The translations under genes and the position numbers were made by a program. From positions 124,001-188,000 of the forward strand of contig CACXIP010000002.1 of NCBI GenBank assembly GCA_902767775.1: a stretch of 64,000 nucleotides of DNA, written 5' to 3'. The notes beneath the pieces are model-generated. The model searched no databases. It was not told the origin of the DNA and saw only the letters and a list, made by a program, of their open reading frames with translations. The DNA comes from an uncultured Prevotellaceae bacterium (GTDB taxonomy: Bacteria; Bacteroidota; Bacteroidia; Bacteroidales; Bacteroidaceae). Shown piece after piece: positions 52,284 through 61,043 of this stretch; position 1 is the first letter of the stretch; each line of letters begins with the position of its first letter.

Positions 52284-53489
52284 ATGAAAAGATTGTTGCC
52301 CTTCTTCCTCATTTTTCTTTTGCCCCTCTCGGTGATGGCTCAGAAAAAGGTCATTGCTCAGGCACAGACTCTTGTCAAGAGTGGAAAGGATCTCGCCAGG
52401 GCGGAGAAAATGATGAGCGACCTGTTGAAAGACTCTGCCAATCAGCGCAATGAGAAGATATGGCTTACCATGCAGGAGGCGGTGAAAAAACAATATGAGC
52501 AGGGAAATGAGAAACTGTATCTCAAACAGAAGTATGATACAGCCTCTCTTTTCTCAACCGCACGAAAACTGTTCCTCATATGCGAGGCGTTCGACAGCAT
52601 CGAGGTGATGCCCGACAAAAAGGGAAGGGTCAATATACGGCACAGGGAGAAAAATGCAGAATGGCTGCGGACACTGCGGCCTAACTTATACAACGCAGGC
52701 ACCTTCTTCCTGAAAAAACTTGATTATGCCAATTCCTGGACATATTACGACACCTACCTCGACTGCGCATGGCAGCCTCTCTTCTCCGCGCACAACTATC
52801 TCGAGAACGACAGCATCATGCCGTCTGCAGCCTATTGGGCACTCTATGCCGGCTATAAGCTGCGGATGCCGGAAAGGGTGATGAAATACCGCGAATTGGC
52901 GGAGAAGGACAGTGTGCATATGGACAATATCTTGCAGTATGTGGCGGAAATGCAGTTGCAATCCAATGATACTGCCGCTTACGTGGGGACCCTCATACGG
53001 GGCTTTGAGCATACACCGTCACACCACTTTTTCTTCCCGCGCCTCATTGATTATTTCAACAGCAAGGCAATGACCGACTCTGCCAACGTGTTCATCGACA
53101 ATGCACTGGCTTCAGACAGCACAAACTCCTTGTTCCTCTTCGCAAAGAGTTCGGCTCTTCTCAATGCAGGACAATATACACAGTGTATCAGCACCACAAG
53201 CAAACTGCTTGCCGTCAACGACAGCCTGCCCGAGGCTTGGTGCAACATGGGACTCGCTTATTACAACCAGGCGGTGGAACTGGAGCGCACCATGCAGCGG
53301 ACAAGGAAGAAACGCAAGGCGGTGAATGCATTGTATGAGCAAAGCCGGCCATATATGGAGCGATTCCGCAGCATGGCGCCCAACCAACAGTCAAAATGGG
53401 TGCCGGCGCTATATACCATTTACCTCAACCTCAACATGGGACGGGAATTTGAGGAAATCGATTCACTGCGTGAAAAACTTCGGCAATAA
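52284..53489 (+). CDS. Secreted TPR protein, relative of the preceding gene
   Basis: A 401-residue protein with signal peptide (FLLPLSVMAQ). It begins KVIAQAQTLVKSGKDLARAEKMMSDLLKD and keeps the same helical layout as the upstream protein: an early paired-helix block, a segment with YDTYLDCAWQPLFSAHNYLE comparable to YVDMHTEPLFSQE in the neighbour, and late TPR units (SLPEAWCNMGLAYYNQAVELE). Function unknown; probably periplasmic. Confidence 0.72.
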   Translation: MKRLLPFFLIFLLPLSVMAQKKVIAQAQTLVKSGKDLARAEKMMSDLLKDSANQRNEKIWLTMQEAVKKQYEQGNEKLYLKQKYDTASLFSTARKLFLICEAFDSIEVMPDKKGRVNIRHREKNAEWLRTLRPNLYNAGTFFLKKLDYANSWTYYDTYLDCAWQPLFSAHNYLENDSIMPSAAYWALYAGYKLRMPERVMKYRELAEKDSVHMDNILQYVAEMQLQSNDTAAYVGTLIRGFEHTPSHHFFFPRLIDYFNSKAMTDSANVFIDNALASDSTNSLFLFAKSSALLNAGQYTQCISTTSKLLAVNDSLPEAWCNMGLAYYNQAVELERTMQRTRKKRKAVNALYEQSRPYMERFRSMAPNQQSKWVPALYTIYLNLNMGREFEEIDSLREKLRQ

Positions 53490-53602
53490 TCATTTTTGTC
53501 AACCACAAATTACAAAATGTAAGGCGGTGTTGGGCAAAAATGCTCAAAAAGCAATTCGCCATATTACAAATACTTTGTTTTGGCAAAAACCATCCCGAAA
53601 TA

Positions 53603-53634
53603 TTTGCTCCTTTCGTCAAAATGGAGTAACTTCG
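53603..53634 (+). promoter_or_regulatory. serC promoter
   Basis: TTTG (53603-53606), 20 bases, TAACTTCG (53627-53634); one mismatch in the -7 box. The predicted leader to the serC ATG at 53722 is about 80 bases. Confidence 0.65.
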
Positions 53635-53721
53635 CACACGATTTCAAAATGACTTCAAACCAAACTTCGAAATAACAATTCATAGAAGACATCTTTAAAT
53701 AATTATTTAAAAAAAATTCAG

Positions 53722-54789
53722 ATGAAGAAGTACAATTTTAATGCCGGACCTTCCATCCTCCCACGTGAGGTCATCGAGAAGACGGCTCAGCAGATCTTAG
53801 ACTTCAACGGCAGCGGACTGTCGCTTGCTGAAATCAGCCACAGGGCTAAGGACTTCCAACCGGTGGTCGACGAGGCAGTGGCTCTCATCAAGGAAATCCT
53901 CCAAATTCCAGAGGGATATTCTGTCATCTTCCTCGGAGGTGGTGCGTCGCTCGAGTTCTGCATGGTTCCCTACAATTTCCTCATCAAGAAGGCTGCCTAT
54001 CTCAACACTGGCACATGGGCAAAGAAGGCCATGAAAGAGGCTAAGCTCTTCGGCGAGGTCGTCGAGGTGGCCTCATCAGCTGATGCCAACTACACCTTCA
54101 TCCCCAAAGGATGGACTTGCCCTGATGATGCCGATTATCTGCATATCACTACCAACAACACCATATACGGTACTGAAATCCGCAAAGACCTTGATGTCAA
54201 CGTCAGGCTCATCGCCGATATGTCGTCGGATATCTTCAGCCGTCCCATCGATGTCGCCAAATACGACTGCATTTACGGCGGAGCACAGAAAAACCTCGCT
54301 ATGGCGGGCGTGACACTCGTCATCGTCAAGGACGACACTCTCGGACGCGCTCCGAGACCTATACCCACCATGCTCGACTATCGCACTCATGTCGAGAAAG
54401 GCTCAATGTTCAATACTCCTCCTGTGGTGCCCATCTACAGCGCTCTCGAAACACTGCGCTGGATTAAGAAGAATGGTGGCGTGGAGGCTATGGACAAACT
54501 CGCCCAGCAGCGTGCTGAAATCGTATACAACGAGATTGACCGCAACAAACTCTTCCGCGGCACGGTCGCTGAGGAGGACCGTTCTCTCATGAACATCTGC
54601 TTCGTCATGAACGACGAGTATAAGGAACTGGAGAAACCGTTCTTTGAGTTCGCTACCGCACAGGGTATGGTGGGCATCAAGGGACACCGCTCTGTGGGTG
54701 GATTCCGCGCCAGTTGCTACAACGCACAGACCATCGAGGGCGTTGAGGCCTTGGTTAAGTGCATGAAGGAGTTTGAGGCTAAGAACTAA
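53722..54789 (+). CDS. serC: Phosphoserine aminotransferase
   Basis: A 355-residue PLP enzyme converting 3-phosphohydroxypyruvate to phosphoserine, the second step of serine synthesis. It begins [14 protein letters not shown] and has [29 protein letters not shown] and [14 protein letters not shown] with PLP-binding Lys190; the end [15 protein letters not shown] is also typical. It is followed after 18 bases by serA, so the pathway order is kept in one operon. Confidence 0.96.
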   Translation: MKKYNFNAGPSILPREVIEKTAQQILDFNGSGLSLAEISHRAKDFQPVVDEAVALIKEILQIPEGYSVIFLGGGASLEFCMVPYNFLIKKAAYLNTGTWAKKAMKEAKLFGEVVEVASSADANYTFIPKGWTCPDDADYLHITTNNTIYGTEIRKDLDVNVRLIADMSSDIFSRPIDVAKYDCIYGGAQKNLAMAGVTLVIVKDDTLGRAPRPIPTMLDYRTHVEKGSMFNTPPVVPIYSALETLRWIKKNGGVEAMDKLAQQRAEIVYNEIDRNKLFRGTVAEEDRSLMNICFVMNDEYKELEKPFFEFATAQGMVGIKGHRSVGGFRASCYNAQTIEGVEALVKCMKEFEAKN

Positions 54790-54807
54790 ACGAAGATAGA
54801 CAGGAAA

Positions 54808-55725
54808 ATGAAAGTATTGGTCGCAACAGAAAAACCCTTCGCTGCAGCTGCTGTGGAGGGTATCCGCAAGGAAGTGGAGGGCGCTGGACATCAATTGGTG
54901 CTCCTCGAGAAATATACCGAGAAGGCACAGCTCCTTGAGGCTGTGGCTGATGCAGATGCCATGATTATCCGCTCCGACAAAGTCGACGCTGAGGTGCTCG
55001 ACGCTGCAAAGAACCTCAAAATTGTGGTTCGTGCCGGTGCCGGATACGACAACATCGACCTCGCTGCGGCTACCGCACACAAGGTGGTGGCTGAAAACAC
55101 TCCCGGACAGAATGCCAACGCTGTGGCAGAACTAGTTTTCGGACTGCTCGTGATGGCTGTACGTGGTTTCTACAACGGCAAATCGGGTTCCGAACTGCTG
55201 GGTAAGAAATTGGGTATCCTCGCCTTCGGCAACGTGGGACGCAATGTGGCTCGCATCGCTAAAGGCTTCGGCATGGATGTGTATGCCTACGACGCATACT
55301 GCCCCGCTGACGTCATCGAGGCTGCTGGTGTGCACGCTGTCGCCAATCAGGACGAGCTCTTCAAAAACTGCGATGTCGTATCCTTGCATATCCCCGCAAC
55401 TCCGGAGACCAAGGAGAGCATCAACTACGCAGTGGTTGGACAGATGAAGAAGGGTGGCATCCTGGTCAACACCGCTCGCAAAGAGGTCATCAATGAGCCG
55501 GAGCTCATCCGACTGATGCAGGAGCGCACCGACCTCAAGTTCGTCACCGACATCAAACCAGATGCTGACGCTGAGTTCGCTGCCTTCGAGGGACGCTACT
55601 TCAGCACCCCGAAGAAGATGGGCGCCCAGACCGCTGAGGCCAACATCAATGCGGGCATCGCCGCTGCAAGGCAAATCAATGCCTTCTTCGCCGACGGATG
55701 CACAAAATTCCAAGTCAATAAGTAA
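54808..55725 (+). CDS. serA: D-3-phosphoglycerate dehydrogenase, short form
   Basis: A 305-residue enzyme, first step of serine synthesis, lacking the C-terminal ACT regulatory domain of longer forms. NAD-binding fold: GKKLGILAFGNVGRNVARIA. Substrate-site motifs are RAGAGYDNID, TPGQNANAVAEL and NTARKEV (Arg224). The catalytic His found in most 2-hydroxyacid dehydrogenases (TPHxG) is replaced: here STPKKMGAQT gives Lys269 at that position. I recall the same substitution in a short type from some protists and Bacteroidetes. The operon continues after a terminator. Confidence 0.94.
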   Translation: MKVLVATEKPFAAAAVEGIRKEVEGAGHQLVLLEKYTEKAQLLEAVADADAMIIRSDKVDAEVLDAAKNLKIVVRAGAGYDNIDLAAATAHKVVAENTPGQNANAVAELVFGLLVMAVRGFYNGKSGSELLGKKLGILAFGNVGRNVARIAKGFGMDVYAYDAYCPADVIEAAGVHAVANQDELFKNCDVVSLHIPATPETKESINYAVVGQMKKGGILVNTARKEVINEPELIRLMQERTDLKFVTDIKPDADAEFAAFEGRYFSTPKKMGAQTAEANINAGIAAARQINAFFADGCTKFQVNK

Positions 55726-55736
55726 AAATCCTTTAT

Positions 55737-55772
55737 CAGAGGTGCGCTCTTTGGCGCACCTCTGTCTTTTTT
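55737..55772 (+). terminator. Terminator after serA
   Basis: An 11-bp stem CAGAGGTGCGC/GCGCACCTCTG (55737-55747 with 55754-55764), a 6-base loop, then T6. Confidence 0.88.
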
Positions 55773-55871
55773 CCTAAAATATCTGACTCCTATGGACTCC
55801 CTGGATGATTTGGATAATTTAGAAAAATAGCCCCGCTGGAAAATCTTGAATAACCAATCATTGAATCAACT

Positions 55872-57119
55872 ATGGCAACAATAAAACCTTTCCGTGGCTT
55901 ACGTCCACCGCGAGAACTCGTGGAGAAAGTTGAGTCGCGCCCATACGATGTGCTCAACTCTGAAGAGGCTCGCCAAGAGGCTGGCGACAATGAGATGAGT
56001 CTTTACCATATCATCAAACCAGAGATTGACTTTGAGCCGGGAACAAGTGAGTACGACCCTAAGGTGTATGAGAAGGCTGCAGAGAACTTCCAAAAATTCC
56101 AAGACCGTGGCTGGCTCGTGCAGGATAAGGAGGAGCACTACTACATCTATGCGCAGACCATGAATGGGAAGACACAGTATGGTCTCGTCGTGGCTGCACA
56201 TGTGGATGACTATATGCAGGGACGCATCAAGAAGCATGAGCTAACTCGTCGCGACAAGGAGGAGGACCGCATGAAGCATGTGCGTGTCAACAACGCCAAT
56301 ATCGAACCCGTCTTCTTCGCCTATCCCGACAACGATGTGCTCGATAGAATCATCTCAAGGTATGCCGAGACAGAGCCTGAATATGATTTCATCGCTCCCA
56401 TTGACGGTTTCCGCCATCAGTTCTGGGTCATCTCCGACCCCGACGACATCAGAGTCATCACAAGGGAGTTTGCCAAGATGCGTTATCTCTACATCGCCGA
56501 CGGTCACCACCGCTCTGCCGCAGCAGCTCTGGTGGGGGCTGAGAAACAAAAGCAGAATCCCAACCATAGGGGTGACGAGGAATACAACTTCTTCATGGCT
56601 GTGTGCTTCCAGGCATCACAACTTACCATTCTCGACTACAACCGTGTGGTTACCGACCTCAACGGACTGTCTCCGCAGGAGTTCTTCGCTGCACTCAGGA
56701 AGAACTTCTCCGTCGATGACATGGGAACGGAGATTTACAAACCAAAACAACTGCATGAGTTCTCGCTGTATCTCGATGGGCATTGGTATCGCCTCCGTGC
56801 TTTGCATGGGTCTTTCGACGACAGCGACCCCATCGGCGTGCTCGACGTGGACATCTCATCCAGACTCATTCTTGACGAGATTTTGGGCATCAAGGACTTA
56901 CGTGGCTCCAACCGTATCGATTTCGTGGGTGGACTGCGCGGACTTGGCGAACTGAAGCGCCGTGTGGACAGCGGGGAGATGAAACTCGCTCTGGCTCTCT
57001 ATCCCGTGTCGATGAAACAGATTATGGACATCGCCGACAGCGGCAACATCATGCCGCCTAAAGCCACCTGGTTTGAACCGAAATTGCGCTCAGGTCTCGT
57101 TATCCATAAACTCTCATGA
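55872..57119 (+). CDS. DUF1015 family protein
   Basis: A 415-residue cytoplasmic protein of a widespread uncharacterised family. Family features are IKPFRGLRPPRELVEKVESRPYDVLNSEEAR, HELTRRDKEEDRMKHV, YIADGHHRSAAAAL and FVGGLRGLGEL. In Bacteroidota it is regularly encoded next to serC and serA, as here, which hints at a link with serine metabolism, but no reaction is established. It overlaps yigZ by 4 bases (ATGA at 57116). Confidence 0.9.
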   Translation: MATIKPFRGLRPPRELVEKVESRPYDVLNSEEARQEAGDNEMSLYHIIKPEIDFEPGTSEYDPKVYEKAAENFQKFQDRGWLVQDKEEHYYIYAQTMNGKTQYGLVVAAHVDDYMQGRIKKHELTRRDKEEDRMKHVRVNNANIEPVFFAYPDNDVLDRIISRYAETEPEYDFIAPIDGFRHQFWVISDPDDIRVITREFAKMRYLYIADGHHRSAAAALVGAEKQKQNPNHRGDEEYNFFMAVCFQASQLTILDYNRVVTDLNGLSPQEFFAALRKNFSVDDMGTEIYKPKQLHEFSLYLDGHWYRLRALHGSFDDSDPIGVLDVDISSRLILDEILGIKDLRGSNRIDFVGGLRGLGELKRRVDSGEMKLALALYPVSMKQIMDIADSGNIMPPKATWFEPKLRSGLVIHKLS

Positions 57120-57706
57120 GCGACGACGAGTTTCTCACCATCAGCGATAGCGTGGGCGAGGGATTCTACTCCGAGAAGCGGAGCAAGTTTCTCGCCTACG
57201 CTCATCATGTCACGTCGGTAGAGCAAATCAGGGAAATCATCAATTCCTATCGCACGCGCTACTACGACGCGCGGCACGTTTGCTATGCCTATATGCTCGG
57301 TGCGGAACGAAAGGAATTCCGTGCCAACGATGACGGTGAGCCCAGCAGCACGGCGGGAAAGCCTATCCTCGGGCAAATTAACAGCATGTCGCTCACTGAT
57401 ATACTCATTGTCGTCGTGCGATATTATGGCGGGGTGAACCTCGGCACAGGCGGACTGATAGTGGCTTACCGTTCGGCTGCGGCTGATGCTCTGGCTCACT
57501 CTCAGGTGGTGTCGTGCATGGTCGAGGAAACCATTACCTACGATTTTCCTTATGTCATGATGAACGATGTCATGAGGGTGGTCAAGGAACTTTCTCCACG
57601 CATCGTCAGCCAAAAGTTCGACAATGCTTGCTCCATCACATTGGCAATACGCAAGTCGGAGGCGGAACGGTTGCGCAGCCGACTGAAAAATTTGTCATTT
57701 CAGTAG
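57116..57706 (+). CDS. yigZ: YigZ/IMPACT family protein
   Basis: A 196-residue protein (UPF0029). The IMPACT N-terminal domain is present: SEKRSKFLAYAHHV, YDARHVCYAYMLG, NDDGEPSSTAGKPIL and VVVRYYGGVNLGTGGLIVAY. The second, ferredoxin-like domain runs from about 130 on. The eukaryotic IMPACT relative regulates GCN2; the bacterial function is unclear. Translation is coupled to the DUF1015 gene by the ATGA overlap. Confidence 0.92.
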   Translation: MSDDEFLTISDSVGEGFYSEKRSKFLAYAHHVTSVEQIREIINSYRTRYYDARHVCYAYMLGAERKEFRANDDGEPSSTAGKPILGQINSMSLTDILIVVVRYYGGVNLGTGGLIVAYRSAAADALAHSQVVSCMVEETITYDFPYVMMNDVMRVVKELSPRIVSQKFDNACSITLAIRKSEAERLRSRLKNLSFQ

Positions 57707-57764
57707 AGAGTTTGGGAAAAAGGGGCTCTTGTGAACTATTTATTACCTTTTTCACCCTTTTCGC

Positions 57765-57795
57765 TTGCAAATTTACTTTATTTTGTGTACCTTTG
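57765..57795 (+). promoter_or_regulatory. lrp-like gene promoter
   Basis: TTG (57765-57767), 20 bases, TACCTTTG (57788-57795); the -7 is perfect and the -33 is CTTG. The ATG at 57816 is 20 bases on. Confidence 0.6.
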
Positions 57796-57815
57796 CTTTC
57801 AAATCAATTCAAACT

Positions 57816-58304
57816 ATGGCACATCACAATTTAGACGAACTGGACAGGAAAATACTGAAATTGATTTCAGAGGATGCAAGAATCCCGTTTCTTGAGGTAG
57901 CAAGGGTATGCAATGTCAGTGGGGCTGCCGTCCACCAACGGATACAGAAACTGACATCCATTGGCATCCTCAAAGGCTCAAAGTTTATTATCGACCCGGA
58001 GAAAATTGGGTATGAGACATGCGCTTACATTGGCTTGTTCCTAAAGGACCCGGAGAGCTTTGATGTGGTGGTTGATAAACTGCGCAAAATCCCTGAGGTG
58101 GTGGAATGCCATTACACCACGGGCGGTTTTGATATGTTCATCAAGATTTTTGCACGCAACAATCACCACCTGTTGGAAATCATACACGACCAACTGCAGC
58201 CGCTCGGACTTTCAAGAAGCGAGACCATCATCTCGTTCAATGCGGCCATCGACCGGCAGTTGCCTGTCGTCAACCTTGTTGACGAACTCGACAACGAAGA
58301 CTGA
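57816..58304 (+). CDS. Lrp/AsnC family transcription regulator
   Basis: A 162-residue protein. N-terminal winged helix-turn-helix: NLDELDRKILKLISEDARIP, VCNVSGAAVHQRIQKL, GILKG. C-terminal ligand-binding ferredoxin-like domain (about 70-150): YIGLFLKDPESFDVVVDKLRKIPEVVECHYTTGGFDMFIKIF. Family members sense amino acids and form octamers on DNA. The ATG at 57816 sits directly after its promoter; the 17 further codons upstream are spurious. Its targets are unknown. The stop is 8 bases from the folA stop on the other strand. Confidence 0.93.
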   Translation: MAHHNLDELDRKILKLISEDARIPFLEVARVCNVSGAAVHQRIQKLTSIGILKGSKFIIDPEKIGYETCAYIGLFLKDPESFDVVVDKLRKIPEVVECHYTTGGFDMFIKIFARNNHHLLEIIHDQLQPLGLSRSETIISFNAAIDRQLPVVNLVDELDNED

Positions 58305-58321
58305 GACCGACGTCACGGTCT
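58304..58321. terminator. Small hairpin across convergent stop codons
   Basis: AGACCG (58304-58309) pairs with CGGTCT (58316-58321) across a 6-base loop, overlapping the ends of the Lrp-type and folA genes. No T-run; weak. Confidence 0.35.
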
Positions 58322-58795
58322 TACATAATCCACAAAGTCATAGCTGAATGCGTGCCGCTCATCGGCACCATGGCTTTCGCGCACCTCCTCACGCCAGTCG
58401 TCGTAGGGAGGGAAAAAGGTGTCGGCGTCTTCGGGGATGTCGTGGATTTCTGTCAGGCACAGACGGTCGGCTATCTTGATGGCCTGACGGTAGATGCTGG
58501 CTCCCCCGATGATATATACCTCCTCTTCTTCCTGACAGTGGGAGAGCGCTTCTTCCAAAGACAAATAATGCTCACAACCGGGAAACTCTGCCTTGCCACG
58601 GCTGAGCACGATGTTGCGGCGGTGGGGAAGGGCACCTTTGGGCAATGATTCAAAGGTGCGTCGCCCCATGATGATGGTATGTCCCATGGTCAGGGTCTTG
58701 AAACGGCGTAGGTCGTTGGGCAACCAGTATATAAGGCGGTTGTCTTTGCCAATGGCTCTGTTCGTGGCCACGGCGGCGATGATGTTGATGCGCAT
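58313..58795 (-). CDS. folA: Dihydrofolate reductase
   Basis: A 160-residue enzyme reducing dihydrofolate to tetrahydrofolate. It begins INIIAAVATNRAIGKDN and has RLIYWLPNDLRRFK (substrate-binding Asp), GHTIIMGRRTFESLP (NADPH site) and VYIIGGASIYRQA. It follows thyA by 16 bases in one operon, the usual pairing, since ThyA produces the dihydrofolate that FolA recycles. Confidence 0.95.
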   Translation of the reverse strand: MRINIIAAVATNRAIGKDNRLIYWLPNDLRRFKTLTMGHTIIMGRRTFESLPKGALPHRRNIVLSRGKAEFPGCEHYLSLEEALSHCQEEEEVYIIGGASIYRQAIKIADRLCLTEIHDIPEDADTFFPPYDDWREEVRESHGADERHAFSYDFVDYVRP

Positions 58796-58811
58796 GGTGA
58801 TGGATTGATGG

Positions 58812-59606
58812 TCACACAGATACCTGACCGGCGATGTGGGGCCAGGGGGCGTAGCCGGTCAGTTCAAAATCTTCGTAGGTGAAGTCGTTGAGTTCCTTGA
58901 TGGCGGGGTTGATTCGCATCTGGGGAAGTGGGCGGGGTGTTCGCGTGAGTTGCAACTCTACCTGCTCGAGGTGGTTGAGATAGATGTGGGTGTCGCCAGT
59001 GGTGTGGATAAAGTCGCCGGCTTGCAGTCCTGTCACCTGTGCCATCATCTGGAGAAGCAGGGCATAGGAGGCAATGTTGAACGGGACACCGAGGAAGGTG
59101 TCGGCTGAGCGCTGATAGAGTTGGAGGCTGAGACGGCCGTCGGCCACATAAAACTGAAACATCGTGTGGCAGGGGGGAAGGGCCATCTTCTCTACCTCAG
59201 CCACATTCCAGGCACTTACTATCATGCGGCGCGAATCGGGATGGTGGCGGATAAGGTCTACCACATTCTTGATTTGGTCGATGGTGCCGCCGTCATAGTC
59301 GGGCCATGAGCGCCACTGATGGCCATACACGGGACCTAACTCTCCGTCGGCGTCGGCCCATTCATTCCATATTCTTACTCCGTGTTCCTGCAGCCAGCGC
59401 ACATTGGTGTCACCGCGAAGAAACCACAGCAGTTCGTAAATGATGGACTTCAGGTGCAGTTTCTTGGTGGTCAGCAGAGGAAAGCCGTCTTCCATATGGA
59501 AACGCATCTGATGGCCAAAAATGCTCTTGGTGCCAGTGCCGGTGCGGTCGGTCTTGGTCACTCCTTCTGTCATGATACGGTGGAGAAGGTCAAGGTATTG
59601 TTTCAT
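58812..59606 (-). CDS. thyA: Thymidylate synthase
   Basis: A 264-residue enzyme making dTMP from dUMP. It starts [15 protein letters not shown] and has [65 protein letters not shown] with catalytic Cys146, and [14 protein letters not shown] chose the ATG at 59606: it gives exactly the length of the E. coli enzyme and overlaps the rsmF stop by 4 bases (ATGA). The longer frame only extends into rsmF. Confidence 0.96.
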   Translation of the reverse strand: MKQYLDLLHRIMTEGVTKTDRTGTGTKSIFGHQMRFHMEDGFPLLTTKKLHLKSIIYELLWFLRGDTNVRWLQEHGVRIWNEWADADGELGPVYGHQWRSWPDYDGGTIDQIKNVVDLIRHHPDSRRMIVSAWNVAEVEKMALPPCHTMFQFYVADGRLSLQLYQRSADTFLGVPFNIASYALLLQMMAQVTGLQAGDFIHTTGDTHIYLNHLEQVELQLTRTPRPLPQMRINPAIKELNDFTYEDFELTGYAPWPHIAGQVSV

Positions 59607-61036
59607 ATTGTTGTCAGTATTTCTTTGTTGGTTGCTGGGATATGGGTGCTCCTGATTTTCCATTCCTGGGGATAGAGGTTGTTGGAGCGGTTGCCGAGAT
59701 GCTTGACAAACCCGAGCGGAAGGCCATGGTGGGTGACAAGGACGTGCCCACGCGGGGTGTCTTCGGGCAGGCTGATGGCTTCCTTGCGTAGGTAGGCAAT
59801 GGCGGTGGCATCGTCAAGGTCGGCTTGGGGAAAGGCGTCACGGGATAGTGCCGCGGATAGTGCAAGTTCATGTCGGGGAATCAGGTCTTTTCCCCTGAGG
59901 GTGGCGATGCCTATGCCGGCATGGAAGATTTTCAGGCGTTTGCAAGCTGCATGATATGTTGCCTCCCATATCTTGGGTATGGCGGCAATGCGCTCGTCTA
60001 TCTGCAGAAGTGCATATTGGTCGGTATCTTGAATCCATCCTGACAATGACTTGACTGGGAGCGGACTGCGGGATGGTGTTTTCCCCTTTGCTGCTCTCGC
60101 CTTTCTGGTGCAGGATGCTGAGTCGTGATGGTCGGTATCTGTGGATGTCTTGCGCAATGCTGCCATAAAGAGGCCCTCTCCTCGTGTCACGCCGGGAATG
60201 AAGCGATATACAGGAGCTGTGCATTCCGTGACGAGTGAACCAACGATGTTCCATTCGGGGCGGGTCGCCACTTCTACGGGCTCGGCTCCAAGTTCCTGCA
60301 TGGCCCAAAGGATGTTGTGCTCGTTCTCCTTGGAGTTGAGCGTGCAGGTGGAGTAGATGAGCAAACCTCCCGGACGCAGGCACGACCAGGCGCTGCTCAA
60401 TATATCACGCTGGAGGCGGCTGCAGTTCTCCACATGCTGCACCGACCATTCCGAGATGGCGCCGGCGTCTTTGCGGAACATCCCTTCGCCAGAGCAGGGG
60501 ACGTCGGCAAGGATGACATCAAACATCAGACCGCTGCGGGCATAGTCCGCAGGATAGTTTTGTGTCACAATCACGTCGGGATGACCATATTTCTGAATGT
60601 TCTCTATTAGAATCTGGGTGCGAAGGGGAATAGGCTCGTTGGCAAACAGCAGACTGCCCGATGGGAGCGCGCTGAGTGCTGATGTCGATTTCCCACCAGG
60701 GGCGGCGCAGAGGTCGAGCATGATGACGGGTTGGCTCACTTGTTGGCGGAGCACTTCGTCAATGAACATGGATGAGGCGTCCTGCACATAGTAGGCTCCT
60801 GCATGAAGGAGTGGGTCGAAGGTGAAATTGGGACGCTCGCTGAGGTAATAGCCATCAGTACACCAGGCCACATCTTCCGGGTGATAATGGGGCATGATGG
60901 CTTTGCCACGCGCTTTGAGGGGGTGCAGGCGGACGCTGGTGGGGGATTGTGATGACATGCCTGCCGACCATCGGCTGTACAGGCGGTCGCCCATCAGCTC
61001 ACGGGTGTAGCGGGTAAACTCCTCTGGCAACTGCAT
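59603..61036 (-). CDS. rsmF: rRNA m5C methyltransferase RsmF
   Basis: A 477-residue NOL1/NOP2/Sun-family enzyme. SAM-binding motif: [19 protein letters not shown] (about 107-123). Catalytic cysteines are Cys181 in [14 protein letters not shown] and Cys231 in YSTCTLN. The C-terminal part (about 330-477) is a PUA-like extension ([30 protein letters not shown]), as in RsmF. I start at the ATG at 61036 ([10 protein letters not shown]); a longer frame begins with TTG inside the porE stop region. It lies 7 bases after porE and is coupled to thyA. Confidence 0.92.
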   Translation of the reverse strand: MQLPEEFTRYTRELMGDRLYSRWSAGMSSQSPTSVRLHPLKARGKAIMPHYHPEDVAWCTDGYYLSERPNFTFDPLLHAGAYYVQDASSMFIDEVLRQQVSQPVIMLDLCAAPGGKSTSALSALPSGSLLFANEPIPLRTQILIENIQKYGHPDVIVTQNYPADYARSGLMFDVILADVPCSGEGMFRKDAGAISEWSVQHVENCSRLQRDILSSAWSCLRPGGLLIYSTCTLNSKENEHNILWAMQELGAEPVEVATRPEWNIVGSLVTECTAPVYRFIPGVTRGEGLFMAALRKTSTDTDHHDSASCTRKARAAKGKTPSRSPLPVKSLSGWIQDTDQYALLQIDERIAAIPKIWEATYHAACKRLKIFHAGIGIATLRGKDLIPRHELALSAALSRDAFPQADLDDATAIAYLRKEAISLPEDTPRGHVLVTHHGLPLGFVKHLGNRSNNLYPQEWKIRSTHIPATNKEILTTI

Positions 61037-61043
61037 CACGTGG

